Shown here one piece after another: positions 1 through 8,347 of a stretch of 8,347 bases of DNA. The translations under genes were made by a program, and so were the position numbers. The notes under the pieces were generated by a model. That model did no database searches and was not told the origin of the DNA. It worked only from the letters and a program-made list of their open reading frames with translations. The stretch is taken from positions 1 to 8,347 of the forward strand of contig JAPUFZ010000392.1 of assembly GCA_027293245.1 (NCBI GenBank). Direction: 5' to 3'. Each line of letters begins with the position of its first letter. The first letter of the stretch is position 1. Origin of the DNA: Gammaproteobacteria bacterium (GTDB taxonomy: Bacteria; Pseudomonadota; Gammaproteobacteria; GCA-001735895).

Positions 1-4
1 CAAA

Positions 5-72
5 CAATGTTGGTTGATCGCCCGCCGATGCATAGCAATAGCTATGGATCAAGTGGGATCGATCAACATTGG
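5..72. repeat. Long nested imperfect inverted repeat (hairpin)
   Basis: The outer arms are CAATGTTGGTTGATCG at 5-20 and CGATCAACATTGG at 60-72. Their innermost 8 bp (13-20 with 60-67) match perfectly, and the rest pairs if a 4-nt bulge is allowed. CCC at 21-23 can pair with GGG at 55-57. Inside lies a second stem, GATGCATAGC at 27-36 with GCTATGGATC at 41-50, matching at 9 of 10 positions around an AATA loop. A T5 run at 81-85 follows but is separated from the stem by 8 nt, so this is not a canonical terminator. It could be the 3' end of an upstream transcript, a dispersed palindromic repeat, or an operator region for the zinc operon. The structure is seen directly; its role is unknown. Confidence 0.6.
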
Positions 73-193
73 CAGCCAGATTTTTCCTGTATTCGTTCAG
101 GCACAAACTGTAATTTTCAAACATATCAACATATTGGGAAAAATTATTGAATGATAGGAAAATTCATCAATACGGGTGCCGCCTTCGTGCAAT

Positions 194-694
194 ATGCAGG
201 CTAAATACAATACCAGACACAGTGTCGCCTTTGAGCGGCATGACCATCGGCATTGTCAGCACCAGCTATTGTCAGAGGCGAAAGCCCTGTGTACGAAACG
301 GAATACGCGTTTAACCCGCCGCCGTCTGCAGGTGCTTGAAATTTTGTTGCGCTCACATCAACCGATGCGCGCCTACGAAATACTGGCCTGCCTTAACCGG
401 GTCGAAAGCAAAACCATGATTGCGCCACCGATCGTATACCGGGCACTGGAATTCCTGCTCGATGAAGGTCTCGCTCACCGGATTGAATCCAGGAACGCGT
501 TTATTTCCTGCGACCGCCCGGGCCACCAGTGTGCGGCCCAGTTTTTGATATGCAATAGTTGTGAAAAAATCGCAGAACTGGAAAACCGCAATTCTACTGT
601 TATATCCGAGGCAGCCAGCCTGGGTTTTAGTGTTGATCACGCGGTCGTCGAAATAAGTGGTCACTGTGCGGAATGTCGAAAAAATGGCAGCTGA
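194..694 (+). CDS. zur: Zinc uptake regulator Zur (Fur family repressor)
   Basis: This is a Fur-family metal-dependent repressor of the Zur branch, expected to bind DNA when loaded with zinc and shut off zinc-uptake genes. Counting from the ATG at 194 (166 aa), an N-terminal winged-helix region (about 25-100) includes the stretch with PPIVYRALEFLLDEG, which resembles the E. coli Zur recognition helix. Residues matching E. coli Zur metal ligands are present: the structural site C120, C123, C158, C161, and the regulatory site H95, C106, H111, E128. The start is uncertain. A GTG at 176 in the same frame would add six residues, and neither start has a good Shine-Dalgarno sequence. Compared with E. 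coli Zur there are roughly 16-22 extra N-terminal residues, including a His/Cys-rich stretch HDHRHCQHQ. I saw no convincing Zur box in the AT-rich leader (73-175). Its position as first gene before znuC and znuB supports Zur over Fur. Confidence 0.92.
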   Translation: MQAKYNTRHSVAFERHDHRHCQHQLLSEAKALCTKRNTRLTRRRLQVLEILLRSHQPMRAYEILACLNRVESKTMIAPPIVYRALEFLLDEGLAHRIESRNAFISCDRPGHQCAAQFLICNSCEKIAELENRNSTVISEAASLGFSVDHAVVEISGHCAECRKNGS

Positions 695-1436
695 ACTTTT
701 ACTCAGGGCCAGGAATATTAGCTATTCGAGTTCGCAGAAACTGATACTCGATCGTGTCAGTTTTGATCTTTACCGGGGTCAAATAACTACCATCATCGGC
801 CCAAATGGGGCCGGTAAATCCACGCTCACCAGCATTGTCAATGGATTGATCGACAACTATAGTGGCGAGCTCGAACGCCTGCCCGGTCTCAGGATCGGAT
901 ATCTACCGCAAAAGGTCTATGTCAATACGCTGATGCCATTGAGCGTCGAGCGCATACTGCAATTAACACGTTCCGTGTCCGGCAGTGAAGTCGACGCCGC
1001 GCTGGCTCAGGCCGAAGTTGGCTATCTGAAAAATCGTCAGGTGCAGTCCTTGTCCGAAGGCGAACTCAAGCGGGTGTTACTGGCGCGAACCACCCTGGGT
1101 AAACCCGATTTGATCGTGCTCGATGAACCCACCGCCGGAGTCGATGTTACCGGTGAAATAAAGATGTATGAGTTAATCAGTGAGTTTCGAACCCAGCAGA
1201 ATTGTGCGGTCTTGCTGGTGTCGCATGATCTGCACCTGGTCATGTCAAAAACCGATCAGGTACTGTGTCTGAATCAACATCTGTGCTGCTCCGGCCGGCC
1301 AGAATCGGTGAGCCAGCACCCCGAATACCTGGCATTGTTCGGTGCGCAGGCTGCGGATTCTATCGCCGTTTATTCGCATCGTCACGACCATGTACACGAT
1401 GTATCAGGACAGCATCAGGATCATCACCATGACTGA
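684..1436 (+). CDS. znuC: Zinc ABC transporter ATP-binding protein ZnuC
   Basis: ATPase subunit of the ZnuABC high-affinity zinc importer, acting on the cytoplasmic face of the inner membrane. Counting from the ATG at 684 (250 aa), it has Walker A GPNGAGKST (39-47), a Q-loop in GYLPQKVY, an ABC signature LSEGE (123-127), Walker B LIVLDEPT (143-150), a D-loop GVD and the switch histidine in VSHDLHLV (H181). The text around GYLPQK, LDEPT, HDLHLVM and LCLN is close to E. coli ZnuC. The C-terminus is histidine-rich (about 232-250, ending HHHD), as in other ZnuC proteins. The signature has Glu where LSGGE is usual, but the second glycine is kept. A GTG at 657 would add nine residues; the ATG is preferred because MAAELLLRARNISYS aligns with the usual N-terminus. 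The start overlaps the zur stop by 11 nt, implying translational coupling. Confidence 0.95.
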   Translation: MAAELLLRARNISYSSSQKLILDRVSFDLYRGQITTIIGPNGAGKSTLTSIVNGLIDNYSGELERLPGLRIGYLPQKVYVNTLMPLSVERILQLTRSVSGSEVDAALAQAEVGYLKNRQVQSLSEGELKRVLLARTTLGKPDLIVLDEPTAGVDVTGEIKMYELISEFRTQQNCAVLLVSHDLHLVMSKTDQVLCLNQHLCCSGRPESVSQHPEYLALFGAQAADSIAVYSHRHDHVHDVSGQHQDHHHD

Positions 1437-2232
1437 ACTGCTGGACGATTTTCTGGTTCGTAGCATCATCGCTGGCCTGCTGATGGTTAGCATTGCTGCG
1501 CCGATGGGTTGCCTGATGGTGTGGCAACGACTCGCATTTCTCAGTGATACCCTCGGCCATGCTGCGGTGATGGGGGTCGGTCTCGGCCTGTTGTTACAGC
1601 TTCCACCGATGTTTGGCGTCCTGGGCGTGGTGGTGTTAATCGTCGTATCCCTGAGTCAGGCCACTAGCTTTAATAATGCCTTATCGGAAACAACCCTGGC
1701 GATAATTTCACATACCGGGCTCGCCGCCGGCCTGATTCTGCTGGGTATTTTGCCGGCCAACACGGTAAGCCTGGAAGCGATATTGTTTGGCGACCTGCTC
1801 GCAGTGACATTAACGGACCTGGGCATGATCCTGGTGACGACTCTGGTGCTGGCGGTTTTATTGTTGCAGCACTGGCGGTCATTTGTTGCGGTATCGGTAA
1901 GCCGGGAAATAGCGCAGGCGGAAGGCATTGCGGTTCGCAAAGTACAGTTATTAATGTATTTGATGATCGCTATGCTGGTTGCGGTAATGATGAAAGTCAT
2001 GGGGGTGTTGTTAATCGCGGCCATGCTGGTCATTCCAACCAGTAGCGCGCGGGTGTTGAGCAGCAGCCCGGAACGCATGGTAATGTTCAGCGCCTTATTC
2101 GGTTTCGCCGCACTCGGTGGCGGAATTTTCAGCTCCTTCCAGTTCGACTGGCAAACCGGGCCATCGATCGTACTGTCGGCCACCACGCTACTATTGATCA
2201 CCTTGCTAATCGTCCGCCGCGTAGGTTCTTAA
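1429..2232 (+). CDS. znuB: Zinc ABC transporter permease ZnuB
   Basis: Inner-membrane permease of the ZnuABC zinc importer (ABC-3 family), forming the channel driven by ZnuC. The protein is 267 aa, against about 261 in E. coli, and is almost entirely hydrophobic with several membrane-spanning segments. Recognisable family stretches are DTLGHAAVMGVGLG (40-53), the LFGDLLAV segment (119-126), the VMGVLLIAAMLVIPTSSAR region (190-208) and GPSIVL (244-249). The ATG at 1429 is chosen over an in-frame ATG at 1342: it matches the family N-terminus, has a CAGGA ribosome binding site 8 nt upstream (1416-1420), and overlaps the znuC stop by 8 nt. The longer form would need 29 unrelated residues overlapping the znuC coding region. 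No znuA follows; the operon ends here at a repeat-bearing spacer. Confidence 0.95.
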   Translation: MTELLDDFLVRSIIAGLLMVSIAAPMGCLMVWQRLAFLSDTLGHAAVMGVGLGLLLQLPPMFGVLGVVVLIVVSLSQATSFNNALSETTLAIISHTGLAAGLILLGILPANTVSLEAILFGDLLAVTLTDLGMILVTTLVLAVLLLQHWRSFVAVSVSREIAQAEGIAVRKVQLLMYLMIAMLVAVMMKVMGVLLIAAMLVIPTSSARVLSSSPERMVMFSALFGFAALGGGIFSSFQFDWQTGPSIVLSATTLLLITLLIVRRVGS

Positions 2233-2279
2233 ATGCTGATCACAACCAGCACCCAAAAGGTCACTCGGAACTCCAAAGC

Positions 2280-2316
2280 CCCGTCATGCCGGACTTGATC
2301 CGGTACCGGTATGACG
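2280..2316. repeat. Palindromic intergenic repeat, copy 1
   Basis: CGTCATGCCGG at 2282-2292 is the inverted partner of CCGGTATGACG at 2306-2316 with one mismatch. An inner alternative stem, CCGGA (2289-2293) with TCCGG (2299-2303), has a 5-nt loop. The first 13 bases (from 2280) recur exactly at 2331. The motif resembles the short dispersed palindromes beginning CGTCATGCCGG that I recall from intergenic regions of many proteobacteria; that link rests on memory, not a search. Confidence 0.7.
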
Positions 2317-2330
2317 ATTTAATACTATAG

Positions 2331-2360
2331 CCCGTCATGCCGGCCCCCGAGCCGGTATCC
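2331..2360. repeat. Palindromic intergenic repeat, copy 2
   Basis: This second copy starts with the same CCCGTCATGCCGG (2331-2343) found at 2280-2292, a direct repeat with 51-bp spacing. Here the stem is ATGCCGGC (2337-2344) with GCCGGTAT (2351-2358), one G-T pair, around a CCCCGA loop. The inner sequence differs from copy 1 (CCCCCGAG against ACTTGAT), so the ends are conserved and the centre varies. Confidence 0.68.
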
Positions 2361-2510
2361 ATGCGTTTCGGTGCGTGAAACATTTACCAGGGTAGCGATG
2401 GTGTGAGAAAACTAAAGATGTGAAACAATGGTTACGGAGAGTGTCAATGGGTAAAACCACCGAATAGGATCAATACAGCTAAAATACAGGATGACACGCG
2501 CACAAAGACA

Positions 2511-2539
2511 TTGACGGGCTCCCCTTCAGAAGCTAGAAT
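2511..2539 (+). promoter_or_regulatory. Sigma70 promoter of rplU-rpmA
   Basis: The -35 box TTGACG (2511-2516) and the -10 box TAGAAT (2534-2539) each match consensus at five of six positions and are separated by exactly 17 bp. Transcription would begin near 2546, giving a leader of about 30 nt before the rplU ATG. A strong promoter is expected for ribosomal protein genes. Confidence 0.85.
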
Positions 2540-2576
2540 TCGCCACCTTTTTTAGTATCGGTTCGGAGTTAACAGA

Positions 2577-2888
2577 ATGTACGCTGTCATCGCCACAGGC
2601 GGAAAACAGTATCGCGTCACCAAGGGTGAAACCCTGCGCGTCGAAAAATTAGATGGGGAAGAAGGTTCAGAGGTTGAACTGGATGGCGTTCTGATGATTG
2701 CAGACGGTGACAAGATTTCTGTTGGAACCCCTACCCTGAAGAAAGGTTCGGTTACCGCCACGATCAAATCGCATGGCCGCGGCAAAAAAGTCGAGATTAT
2801 AAAATTTCGTCGTCGCAAATATTCGCGTACACAAGCGGGTCATCGTCAAAGCTATACCGAAATCGAAGTTACAGATATCAAGGCATAA
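2577..2888 (+). CDS. rplU: 50S ribosomal protein L21
   Basis: Structural protein of the large ribosomal subunit that binds 23S rRNA. The length, 103 aa, equals E. coli L21. The N-terminus MYAVIATGGKQYRV, the HGRGKKVEIIKFRRRK block (about 67-82) and the C-terminal GHRQSYTEIEVTDI are typical family signatures; the basic FRRRK block is the main rRNA-contacting segment. A GGAG ribosome binding site (2565-2568) lies 8 nt before the ATG. It is the first gene of a two-gene ribosomal unit with rpmA, transcribed from the promoter just upstream. Confidence 0.98.
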   Translation: MYAVIATGGKQYRVTKGETLRVEKLDGEEGSEVELDGVLMIADGDKISVGTPTLKKGSVTATIKSHGRGKKVEIIKFRRRKYSRTQAGHRQSYTEIEVTDIKA

Positions 2889-2899
2889 AGGTCTAGAGC

Positions 2900-3157
2900 A
2901 TGGCACATAAGAAAGCAGCGGGCAGTACCCGCAATGGTCGCGATTCAGAGTCGAAACGTCTGGGCGTGAAGAAGTTTGGCGGCGAAGCCGTCGTTCCGGG
3001 TAATATCCTGGTACGCCAGAGAGGCACTAAATTCCACGCCGGCGTCAATGTCGGATGTGGCAAGGATCATACGCTTTATGCGAAGGCTGAAGGCAAGGTT
3101 GAATTCAGGGTCAAAGGTCGTCATAACCGCACTTTTATCAGTATTGTTAACAGCTAA
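2900..3157 (+). CDS. rpmA: 50S ribosomal protein L27
   Basis: Large-subunit ribosomal protein near the peptidyl transferase centre. The protein is 85 aa, the same as E. coli L27. The flexible N-terminal arm begins [16 protein letters not shown] directly, so there is no Firmicutes-type cleaved extension before it. The core [23 protein letters not shown] and [14 protein letters not shown] stretches are all present. It starts 11 nt after the rplU stop with an AAAGG ribosome binding site at 2887-2891, and is followed by a terminator, so rplU and rpmA form a discrete unit. Confidence 0.98.
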   Translation: MAHKKAAGSTRNGRDSESKRLGVKKFGGEAVVPGNILVRQRGTKFHAGVNVGCGKDHTLYAKAEGKVEFRVKGRHNRTFISIVNS

Positions 3158-3184
3158 ACGAATCCGCTAATCACCCCCCCGAAT

Positions 3185-3210
3185 GCCTCCCCAATGCGGG
3201 GCTTTTTTTT
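3185..3210 (+). terminator. Rho-independent terminator after rpmA
   Basis: CCCC (3189-3192) pairs with GGGG (3198-3201) around a 5-nt loop, followed immediately by C and a run of eight T (3203-3210). An alternative pairing uses CCCCG at 3177-3181 with CGGGG at 3197-3201. It lies 27 nt after the rpmA stop and probably reduces read-through into obgE. Confidence 0.82.
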
Positions 3211-3284
3211 GGTGCGCCGGGATATGAATTTTTTCCGGGGTACCAAACTACTGTCAATGATATTATCAACAAAATTTAAGTTAA

Positions 3285-5411
<2,127 letters not shown>

Positions 5412-5415
<4 letters not shown>

Positions 5416-6215
5416 ACCCCAGTAACAAGGCGAGCATCCTGTATATCCCCCACGGCGGCGGCCCTATGCCGCTGCTCAGTGACGATGGTTATGAGAGCAT
5501 GAACCCTTTTTTGCGCGGGTTTGCGTCGACCATCGCAAAACCCGATGCGATCATCGTCATCAGTGCGCATTGGGAAGAAGCCGTGGTCTCGGTAACAGCG
5601 CACAAAAACCCACCCATGCTTTATGATTATTACGGGTTCCCACCGGAATCTTACCAATTCAAGTATCCGGCCCCTGGTCGGCCACGGCTCGCTAGTCGGA
5701 TACACGATCTGCTAAAAACAGCCGGGATTGAGGCTAAACTGGACTATGAGCGAGGGTTTGATCACGGGCTCTTCGTGCCCCTGATGTTGATGTATCCGGC
5801 AGCTAAAATTCCCTGTATCCAGATATCCCTGTCGAAATCACTCGACGCCGCCTTCCACATTAACCTCGGCAAGGCCCTGGCACCACTGAAAAGAGACAAC
5901 CTGCTAATACTCGGTTCAGGATTTTCATTCCACAATATGCAGGTCATGATCGATAAGCAGGACGATACTATCGATGAGAGCAACCGTCAGTTTGAAGAAT
6001 GGCTGGCACAAACCTGCAGTGATCCCGAACTCAGCATCAGCGAGCGTGAACAAAGATTAATCGACTGGATTCTGGCCCCGCATGCGCGCTACTGCCATCC
6101 ACGCGAGGAACATTTACTGCCGTTACATGTTTGCTTTGGTATCGCCCGTGCTCCGGCGAAAATGGTTTTCCAGGACGTCGTCGCAGGAGTCATCGCCAGT
6201 GCTTACCAGTGGTAA
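5412..6215 (+). CDS. DODA/LigB-type extradiol ring-cleavage dioxygenase
   Basis: Class III extradiol dioxygenase family (LigB fold; DODA-type, related to E. coli YgiD), cytoplasmic, 267 aa. Family members open aromatic rings of catechol-type substrates using a bound metal. The substrate here is unknown. Probable metal ligands are H14 in IPHGGGP, H53 in SAHWE and H234 in [11 protein letters not shown]118 in [10 protein letters not shown] and H174 in SGFSFHN are probable catalytic histidines. The [16 protein letters not shown] segment (74-89) is also typical. The ATG overlaps the proB stop as ATGA and has no good ribosome binding site of its own, so translation probably depends on proB. Other catabolic genes of an aromatic pathway are absent, so a housekeeping or detoxifying role is as plausible as a catabolic one. 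The family call is firm; the specific activity is not. Confidence 0.88.
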
Positions 6216-6313
6216 TTAATCCGGGTCAGAGAGCAATTCTTTACTAGTAAATCCGTAGTAAAACCGCGTCAGAGAGACATTTTTTCTACCAACAATAGCT
6301 CTCTGACCCGGGT
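6214..6313. repeat. Three-armed CCGGGTCAGAGAGC repeat between convergent genes
   Basis: CCGGGTCAGAGAGC at 6221-6234 and its exact inverse at 6298-6311 form a perfect 14-bp inverted repeat. Weaker matching extends outward for about 7 more bases on each side (5 of 7). A third arm in direct orientation, CCGCGTCAGAGAG (6264-6276), matches the first at 12 of 13 positions and could also pair with the right arm, giving two mutually exclusive hairpins. A six-T run lies at 6280-6285, inside the element. It sits just past the dioxygenase stop and before the 3' end of the minus-strand DUF3604 gene, so it could act as a bidirectional transcript end. Similar GGGTCAGAG-type repeats are, from memory, often associated with IS200-like/REP-associated tyrosine transposases. 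No transposase is present here. Confidence 0.75.
6240..6251. repeat. 12-bp perfect palindrome inside the repeat element
   Basis: TTTACTAGTAAA reads identically on both strands. It lies in the loop between the first two arms of the surrounding element, and TAGTAAA recurs at 6256-6262. It could be a protein-binding site or a remnant of an insertion; nothing else indicates its role. Confidence 0.5.
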
Positions 6314-6333
6314 TTATTGTGCTCTACGCCTGC

Positions 6334-8271
6334 TCAGGATCCCGGCGTGTACCAGATCGGAGAGGTATAGGCCCGTTCCTGGGTCGAAGTCGGCGCCCCT
6401 TCCGGCAGGTCGATGCCGAACCGGAAAGCATCATATGTGGACCAGCGCGGCGTCGGTATTTCCAGTACCCGTGCATAGTAGAAGGCTTTCTGATCCGCGT
6501 GAAAATCCGGGTCGGTCCAGACTGTTGCTAATTCGGAAGCGCCGATGGTATTGGTCCAGTTAGCATTGGCGACATCGACGGTATTGCCGACAGCCGGTAG
6601 TTTACCGTTCACGCCCCGTAAGCGGTTACCCGACCAGGCGACGTCGTAGACCTTCTCCCGGGTCTCGCCTTTTTTGTCGAGCCAGCCCTTGACGATTTGG
6701 ATGCGGTCGAGGTTGGCCCCGACCGGGTCACGCAGTGCATACACCATGAAGTTCGGCGCCGAGGCACTATCGGGTTTAACCCGCAGATCGCTGCCCATCG
6801 GCACGCCTTTTTGATAGCCTGTATTGGCCGGTATGCGCGAATTCAGGTCCTGGTCGGTAAAATCCCAGCCGCCAAACAGGCGCACGGACATGCGTGGGCC
6901 GGTGGTGCCATAGACTTCCTTGCGTTGCATCGCATCGAAAATAGATGCGCGCGTATTCTCGTTAGCCCAGACCGCGGCCAGCCCCGAGGCGACCATCTGC
7001 CAACCCATGATTTTTCCCCTCTCGTTTTCAAAGAAAGGATGACTCATCCGTCCCGGGTTGGGTTCGTAGCCGGCATGTTTGCCAAAAAAATTGTCTTCTT
7101 CGGCGGTTGTCAGCGAGGTATGGCTGTCGGTGGCGCCAATCATGCCGAACTTGTAGGGATTGGTGCCGAGATGTGCCTCGATGGCGAGGCCGCGTTTCAG
7201 CGCCTCGCGGGCGTACTCACCGGCCAGCATGTCGTTGGTTTTTGCCTCGCTTAAGTCGAGGTTGCCAATATCCCAGTTCTCGTAATCGGCAAACTCGTCG
7301 TCCGGTGACAGGAAGGGATGGGCTTCGCCGTCACCCTTGATTTTAGTGGCTAAGTAGAGCGGCTCCCATTTGCTGCGTTGGGTGATATAGGTCTCATCGA
7401 GTTTGCTGCCGTTCCACTGCGCTTCGAGCGGGAACATGATACCGTTAGAGAGGTTACCGTTATGCGCGATGGCCAGAATTTCGCCATCGGTCTTGGCTTC
7501 GTAATTGCTCAGATACTTCCACAAATCGCGCGGATCGGGGCTGCCCTGGGGTGCTGTCATGGTAAATGGCACTACCTGGCGGGCCCGGACCGGGCCGTCG
7601 CGCATGATAACTACCCGATGCATGTTGTTGCCCTCGATCAATGAAGTCCATTCAAAGCCGATGAATGCGGTGAACCGTCCCGGATCGTTGAACGCCTCGG
7701 CATCGTCGATGACTCTTTCCCACAGGTTCTTGTAGAGCTTGGAACCGGGGGAATAGAGCGCGAGTAGCTCCGGTTCTATCGTGCCCTGGGAGAAGTTTCC
7801 GATCAAATCGAGTGCTGCCTGCACTGACTCATCACCGCCGGCGTCGAGCCCCTTGATCCAGCGTGCGGCCTGTTCATAGGCCATCAACTCCGGCTTGCCA
7901 AGCGCTAAATCACCCACCATGCCCATGCCATCGGAATGGTCGGCGATTACCAGCCAGTCGAGCGGACGCGACAATTTCACCGCCTGGCCGGTCGAGGAGA
8001 TTACTTCCTCACCGCGCGCGAACCGGTAAGCATCGCGCGGCGGCAGGCGATTGCCGAACAAACCCGCATCCATGGACAGATTGGTGTGCAGGTGTGAATC
8101 GCCCCACAGTGGCCGCTCCGGAAAACCGCGTTGCGCATAGGGCGAATAAACTTTACCGGTATAGGCATTGTTCAGCAGGTCCGCGGCTGGCGCGCCTGCA
8201 TCCTGGGCCGCGGCGGGCAGTGCGAGTGTAAGCGCACCGGCACAGACAGTGGTGAGTAGCAATCTGGTCAT
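6334..8271 (-). CDS. Exported DUF3604 protein, PHP-like metal-binding hydrolase candidate
   Basis: This is a 645-aa protein of the DUF3604 family; no enzyme activity is known to me. Residues 1 to about 22 form a Sec-type signal peptide (MTRLLLTT, hydrophobic core, then LPAAAQ), so the mature protein is probably periplasmic. Possible metal ligands resemble those of the PHP phosphoesterase superfamily: H60 and H62 in GDSHLHT, D111, H112 and D114 in IADHSD, E207 in GFEWT, H218 in NMHR, H270 in AHNGN, and D382 and H384 in ATDSHT. The blocks [12 protein letters not shown] and [19 protein letters not shown] are strongly family-like. An upstream in-frame ATG at 8334 would add 21 residues before the signal peptide. 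The ATG at 8271 is preferred because it has an AAGGAGA ribosome binding site 5-6 nt upstream and begins directly with the signal peptide. It is convergent with the dioxygenase and has its own promoter. The inferred activity, hydrolysis of a phosphate or other ester, is speculative. Confidence 0.9.
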   Translation of the reverse strand: MTRLLLTTVCAGALTLALPAAAQDAGAPAADLLNNAYTGKVYSPYAQRGFPERPLWGDSHLHTNLSMDAGLFGNRLPPRDAYRFARGEEVISSTGQAVKLSRPLDWLVIADHSDGMGMVGDLALGKPELMAYEQAARWIKGLDAGGDESVQAALDLIGNFSQGTIEPELLALYSPGSKLYKNLWERVIDDAEAFNDPGRFTAFIGFEWTSLIEGNNMHRVVIMRDGPVRARQVVPFTMTAPQGSPDPRDLWKYLSNYEAKTDGEILAIAHNGNLSNGIMFPLEAQWNGSKLDETYITQRSKWEPLYLATKIKGDGEAHPFLSPDDEFADYENWDIGNLDLSEAKTNDMLAGEYAREALKRGLAIEAHLGTNPYKFGMIGATDSHTSLTTAEEDNFFGKHAGYEPNPGRMSHPFFENERGKIMGWQMVASGLAAVWANENTRASIFDAMQRKEVYGTTGPRMSVRLFGGWDFTDQDLNSRIPANTGYQKGVPMGSDLRVKPDSASAPNFMVYALRDPVGANLDRIQIVKGWLDKKGETREKVYDVAWSGNRLRGVNGKLPAVGNTVDVANANWTNTIGASELATVWTDPDFHADQKAFYYARVLEIPTPRWSTYDAFRFGIDLPEGAPTSTQERAYTSPIWYTPGS

Positions 8272-8276
8272 TAATT

Positions 8277-8283
8277 TCTCCTT
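8277..8283 (-). promoter_or_regulatory. Ribosome binding site deciding the DUF3604 start
   Basis: On the minus strand this reads AAGGAGA, and its GGAG core ends 6 nt before the ATG at 8271. It is the strongest Shine-Dalgarno match in the window, and it places the start at the signal-peptide methionine rather than the upstream ATG at 8334. Confidence 0.85.
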
Positions 8284-8311
8284 ATTATTGGGCGGTATGA
8301 GGGGACGCGAA

Positions 8312-8320
8312 AGTATAGCA
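8312..8320 (-). promoter_or_regulatory. Extended -10 promoter for the DUF3604 gene
   Basis: On the minus strand the sequence is TGCTATACT, an extended -10 element (TGn followed by TATACT, five of six to consensus). The -35 region about 17 bp upstream (TAGAGC, near 8335-8340) is weak, as extended -10 promoters allow. Transcription would begin near 8305, giving a leader of about 34 nt. This also argues against translation starting at 8334, which lies upstream of the promoter. Confidence 0.65.
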
Positions 8321-8347
8321 AATTTATTTTGCACGCTCTAGTTCATG

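Larger units (their letters stand above)
2233..2576. other. Intergenic spacer between znuB and rplU (344 bp)
   Basis: No coding region is supported here. In order it holds two palindromic repeat copies (2280-2360), a small stem GTTTC/GAAAC (2365-2369 with 2377-2381), about 130 bp in which I see no recognisable element, and the rplU promoter (2511-2539) with leader. The repeat hairpins are the only visible candidates for ending the zur-znuCB transcript, and neither is followed by a clear T-run. In many relatives an isoprenoid synthase gene (ispB) diverges upstream of rplU; it is not present here. Confidence 0.7.

Noticed and set aside
1..154. Two plus-strand frames are open from the left edge (stops at 148-150 and 152-154) and could be the end of an upstream gene.
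   Set aside because: Neither translation resembles a known protein, both cross the hairpin, and two frames open at once suggests chance in a short AT-rich stretch.
100..175. Partial palindromes (ATAT-CAAC-ATAT near 123-134, and ATTATTGAATGAT at 143-155) as a possible Zur or Fur box.
   Set aside because: Matches are short or imperfect and expected by chance in AT-rich DNA. They do not fit the known GTTATA-type Zur consensus.
1656..2201. A 181-codon minus-strand open frame opposite znuB.
   Set aside because: Its composition is what is expected as the complement of a hydrophobic membrane-protein gene, and znuB is clearly the real gene.
6697..7254. A 185-codon plus-strand open frame opposite the DUF3604 gene.
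   Set aside because: It is antisense to a gene with strong motifs, has no ribosome binding site support, and shows no recognisable protein features.
8272..8334. Upstream in-frame start extending the DUF3604 protein by 21 residues.
   Set aside because: The extension would precede a complete signal peptide, begins upstream of the likely transcription start, and ignores the strong ribosome binding site at 8277-8283.

Overview
The window looks like chromosomal DNA of a free-living, probably marine or aquatic, gammaproteobacterium. The evidence is a zur-znuC-znuB zinc-uptake operon with E. coli-like protein sequences, and the order rplU-rpmA-obgE-proB, which resembles the arrangement I associate with Pseudomonas-type gammaproteobacteria (E. 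coli has another gene between rpmA and obgE). Base composition is close to balanced in the stretches I counted. I cannot name a genus.

Layout. (1) Positions 1-175 are non-coding as far as I can tell. They hold a long nested imperfect hairpin (5-72) and an AT-rich leader. (2) Positions 194-2232, plus strand: zur, znuC and znuB overlap end to start and form one zinc-responsive transport operon. Zur is the zinc-sensing repressor, ZnuC the ATPase and ZnuB the membrane permease; the periplasmic binding protein ZnuA is not in the window. (3) Positions 2233-2576 are an intergenic spacer with two copies of a CGTCATGCCGG-type palindromic repeat and, at its right end, a very good sigma70 promoter (TTGACG, 17 bp, TAGAAT) for the ribosomal protein genes. 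(4) Positions 2577-3157: rplU (L21) and rpmA (L27), closed by a rho-independent terminator. (5) Positions 3291-6215, plus strand: obgE (ribosome-associated GTPase), proB (glutamate 5-kinase) and a DODA/LigB-type extradiol dioxygenase. Each start overlaps the preceding stop, so the three are probably translated from one message. (6) Positions 6216-6333, between convergent genes, hold a three-armed repeat built on a CCGGGTCAGAGAGC core. (7) Positions 6334-8271, minus strand: a large exported DUF3604 protein (PHP-like metal-binding motifs) with its own extended -10 promoter and strong ribosome binding site near the right edge.

Most of the window is ordinary core-genome content. I did not find a convincing new multi-gene system. 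The items most worth a second look are the non-coding repeats (5-72, 2280-2360, 6214-6313), the coupling of a dioxygenase to proB, and the functionally uncharacterised exported DUF3604 protein.
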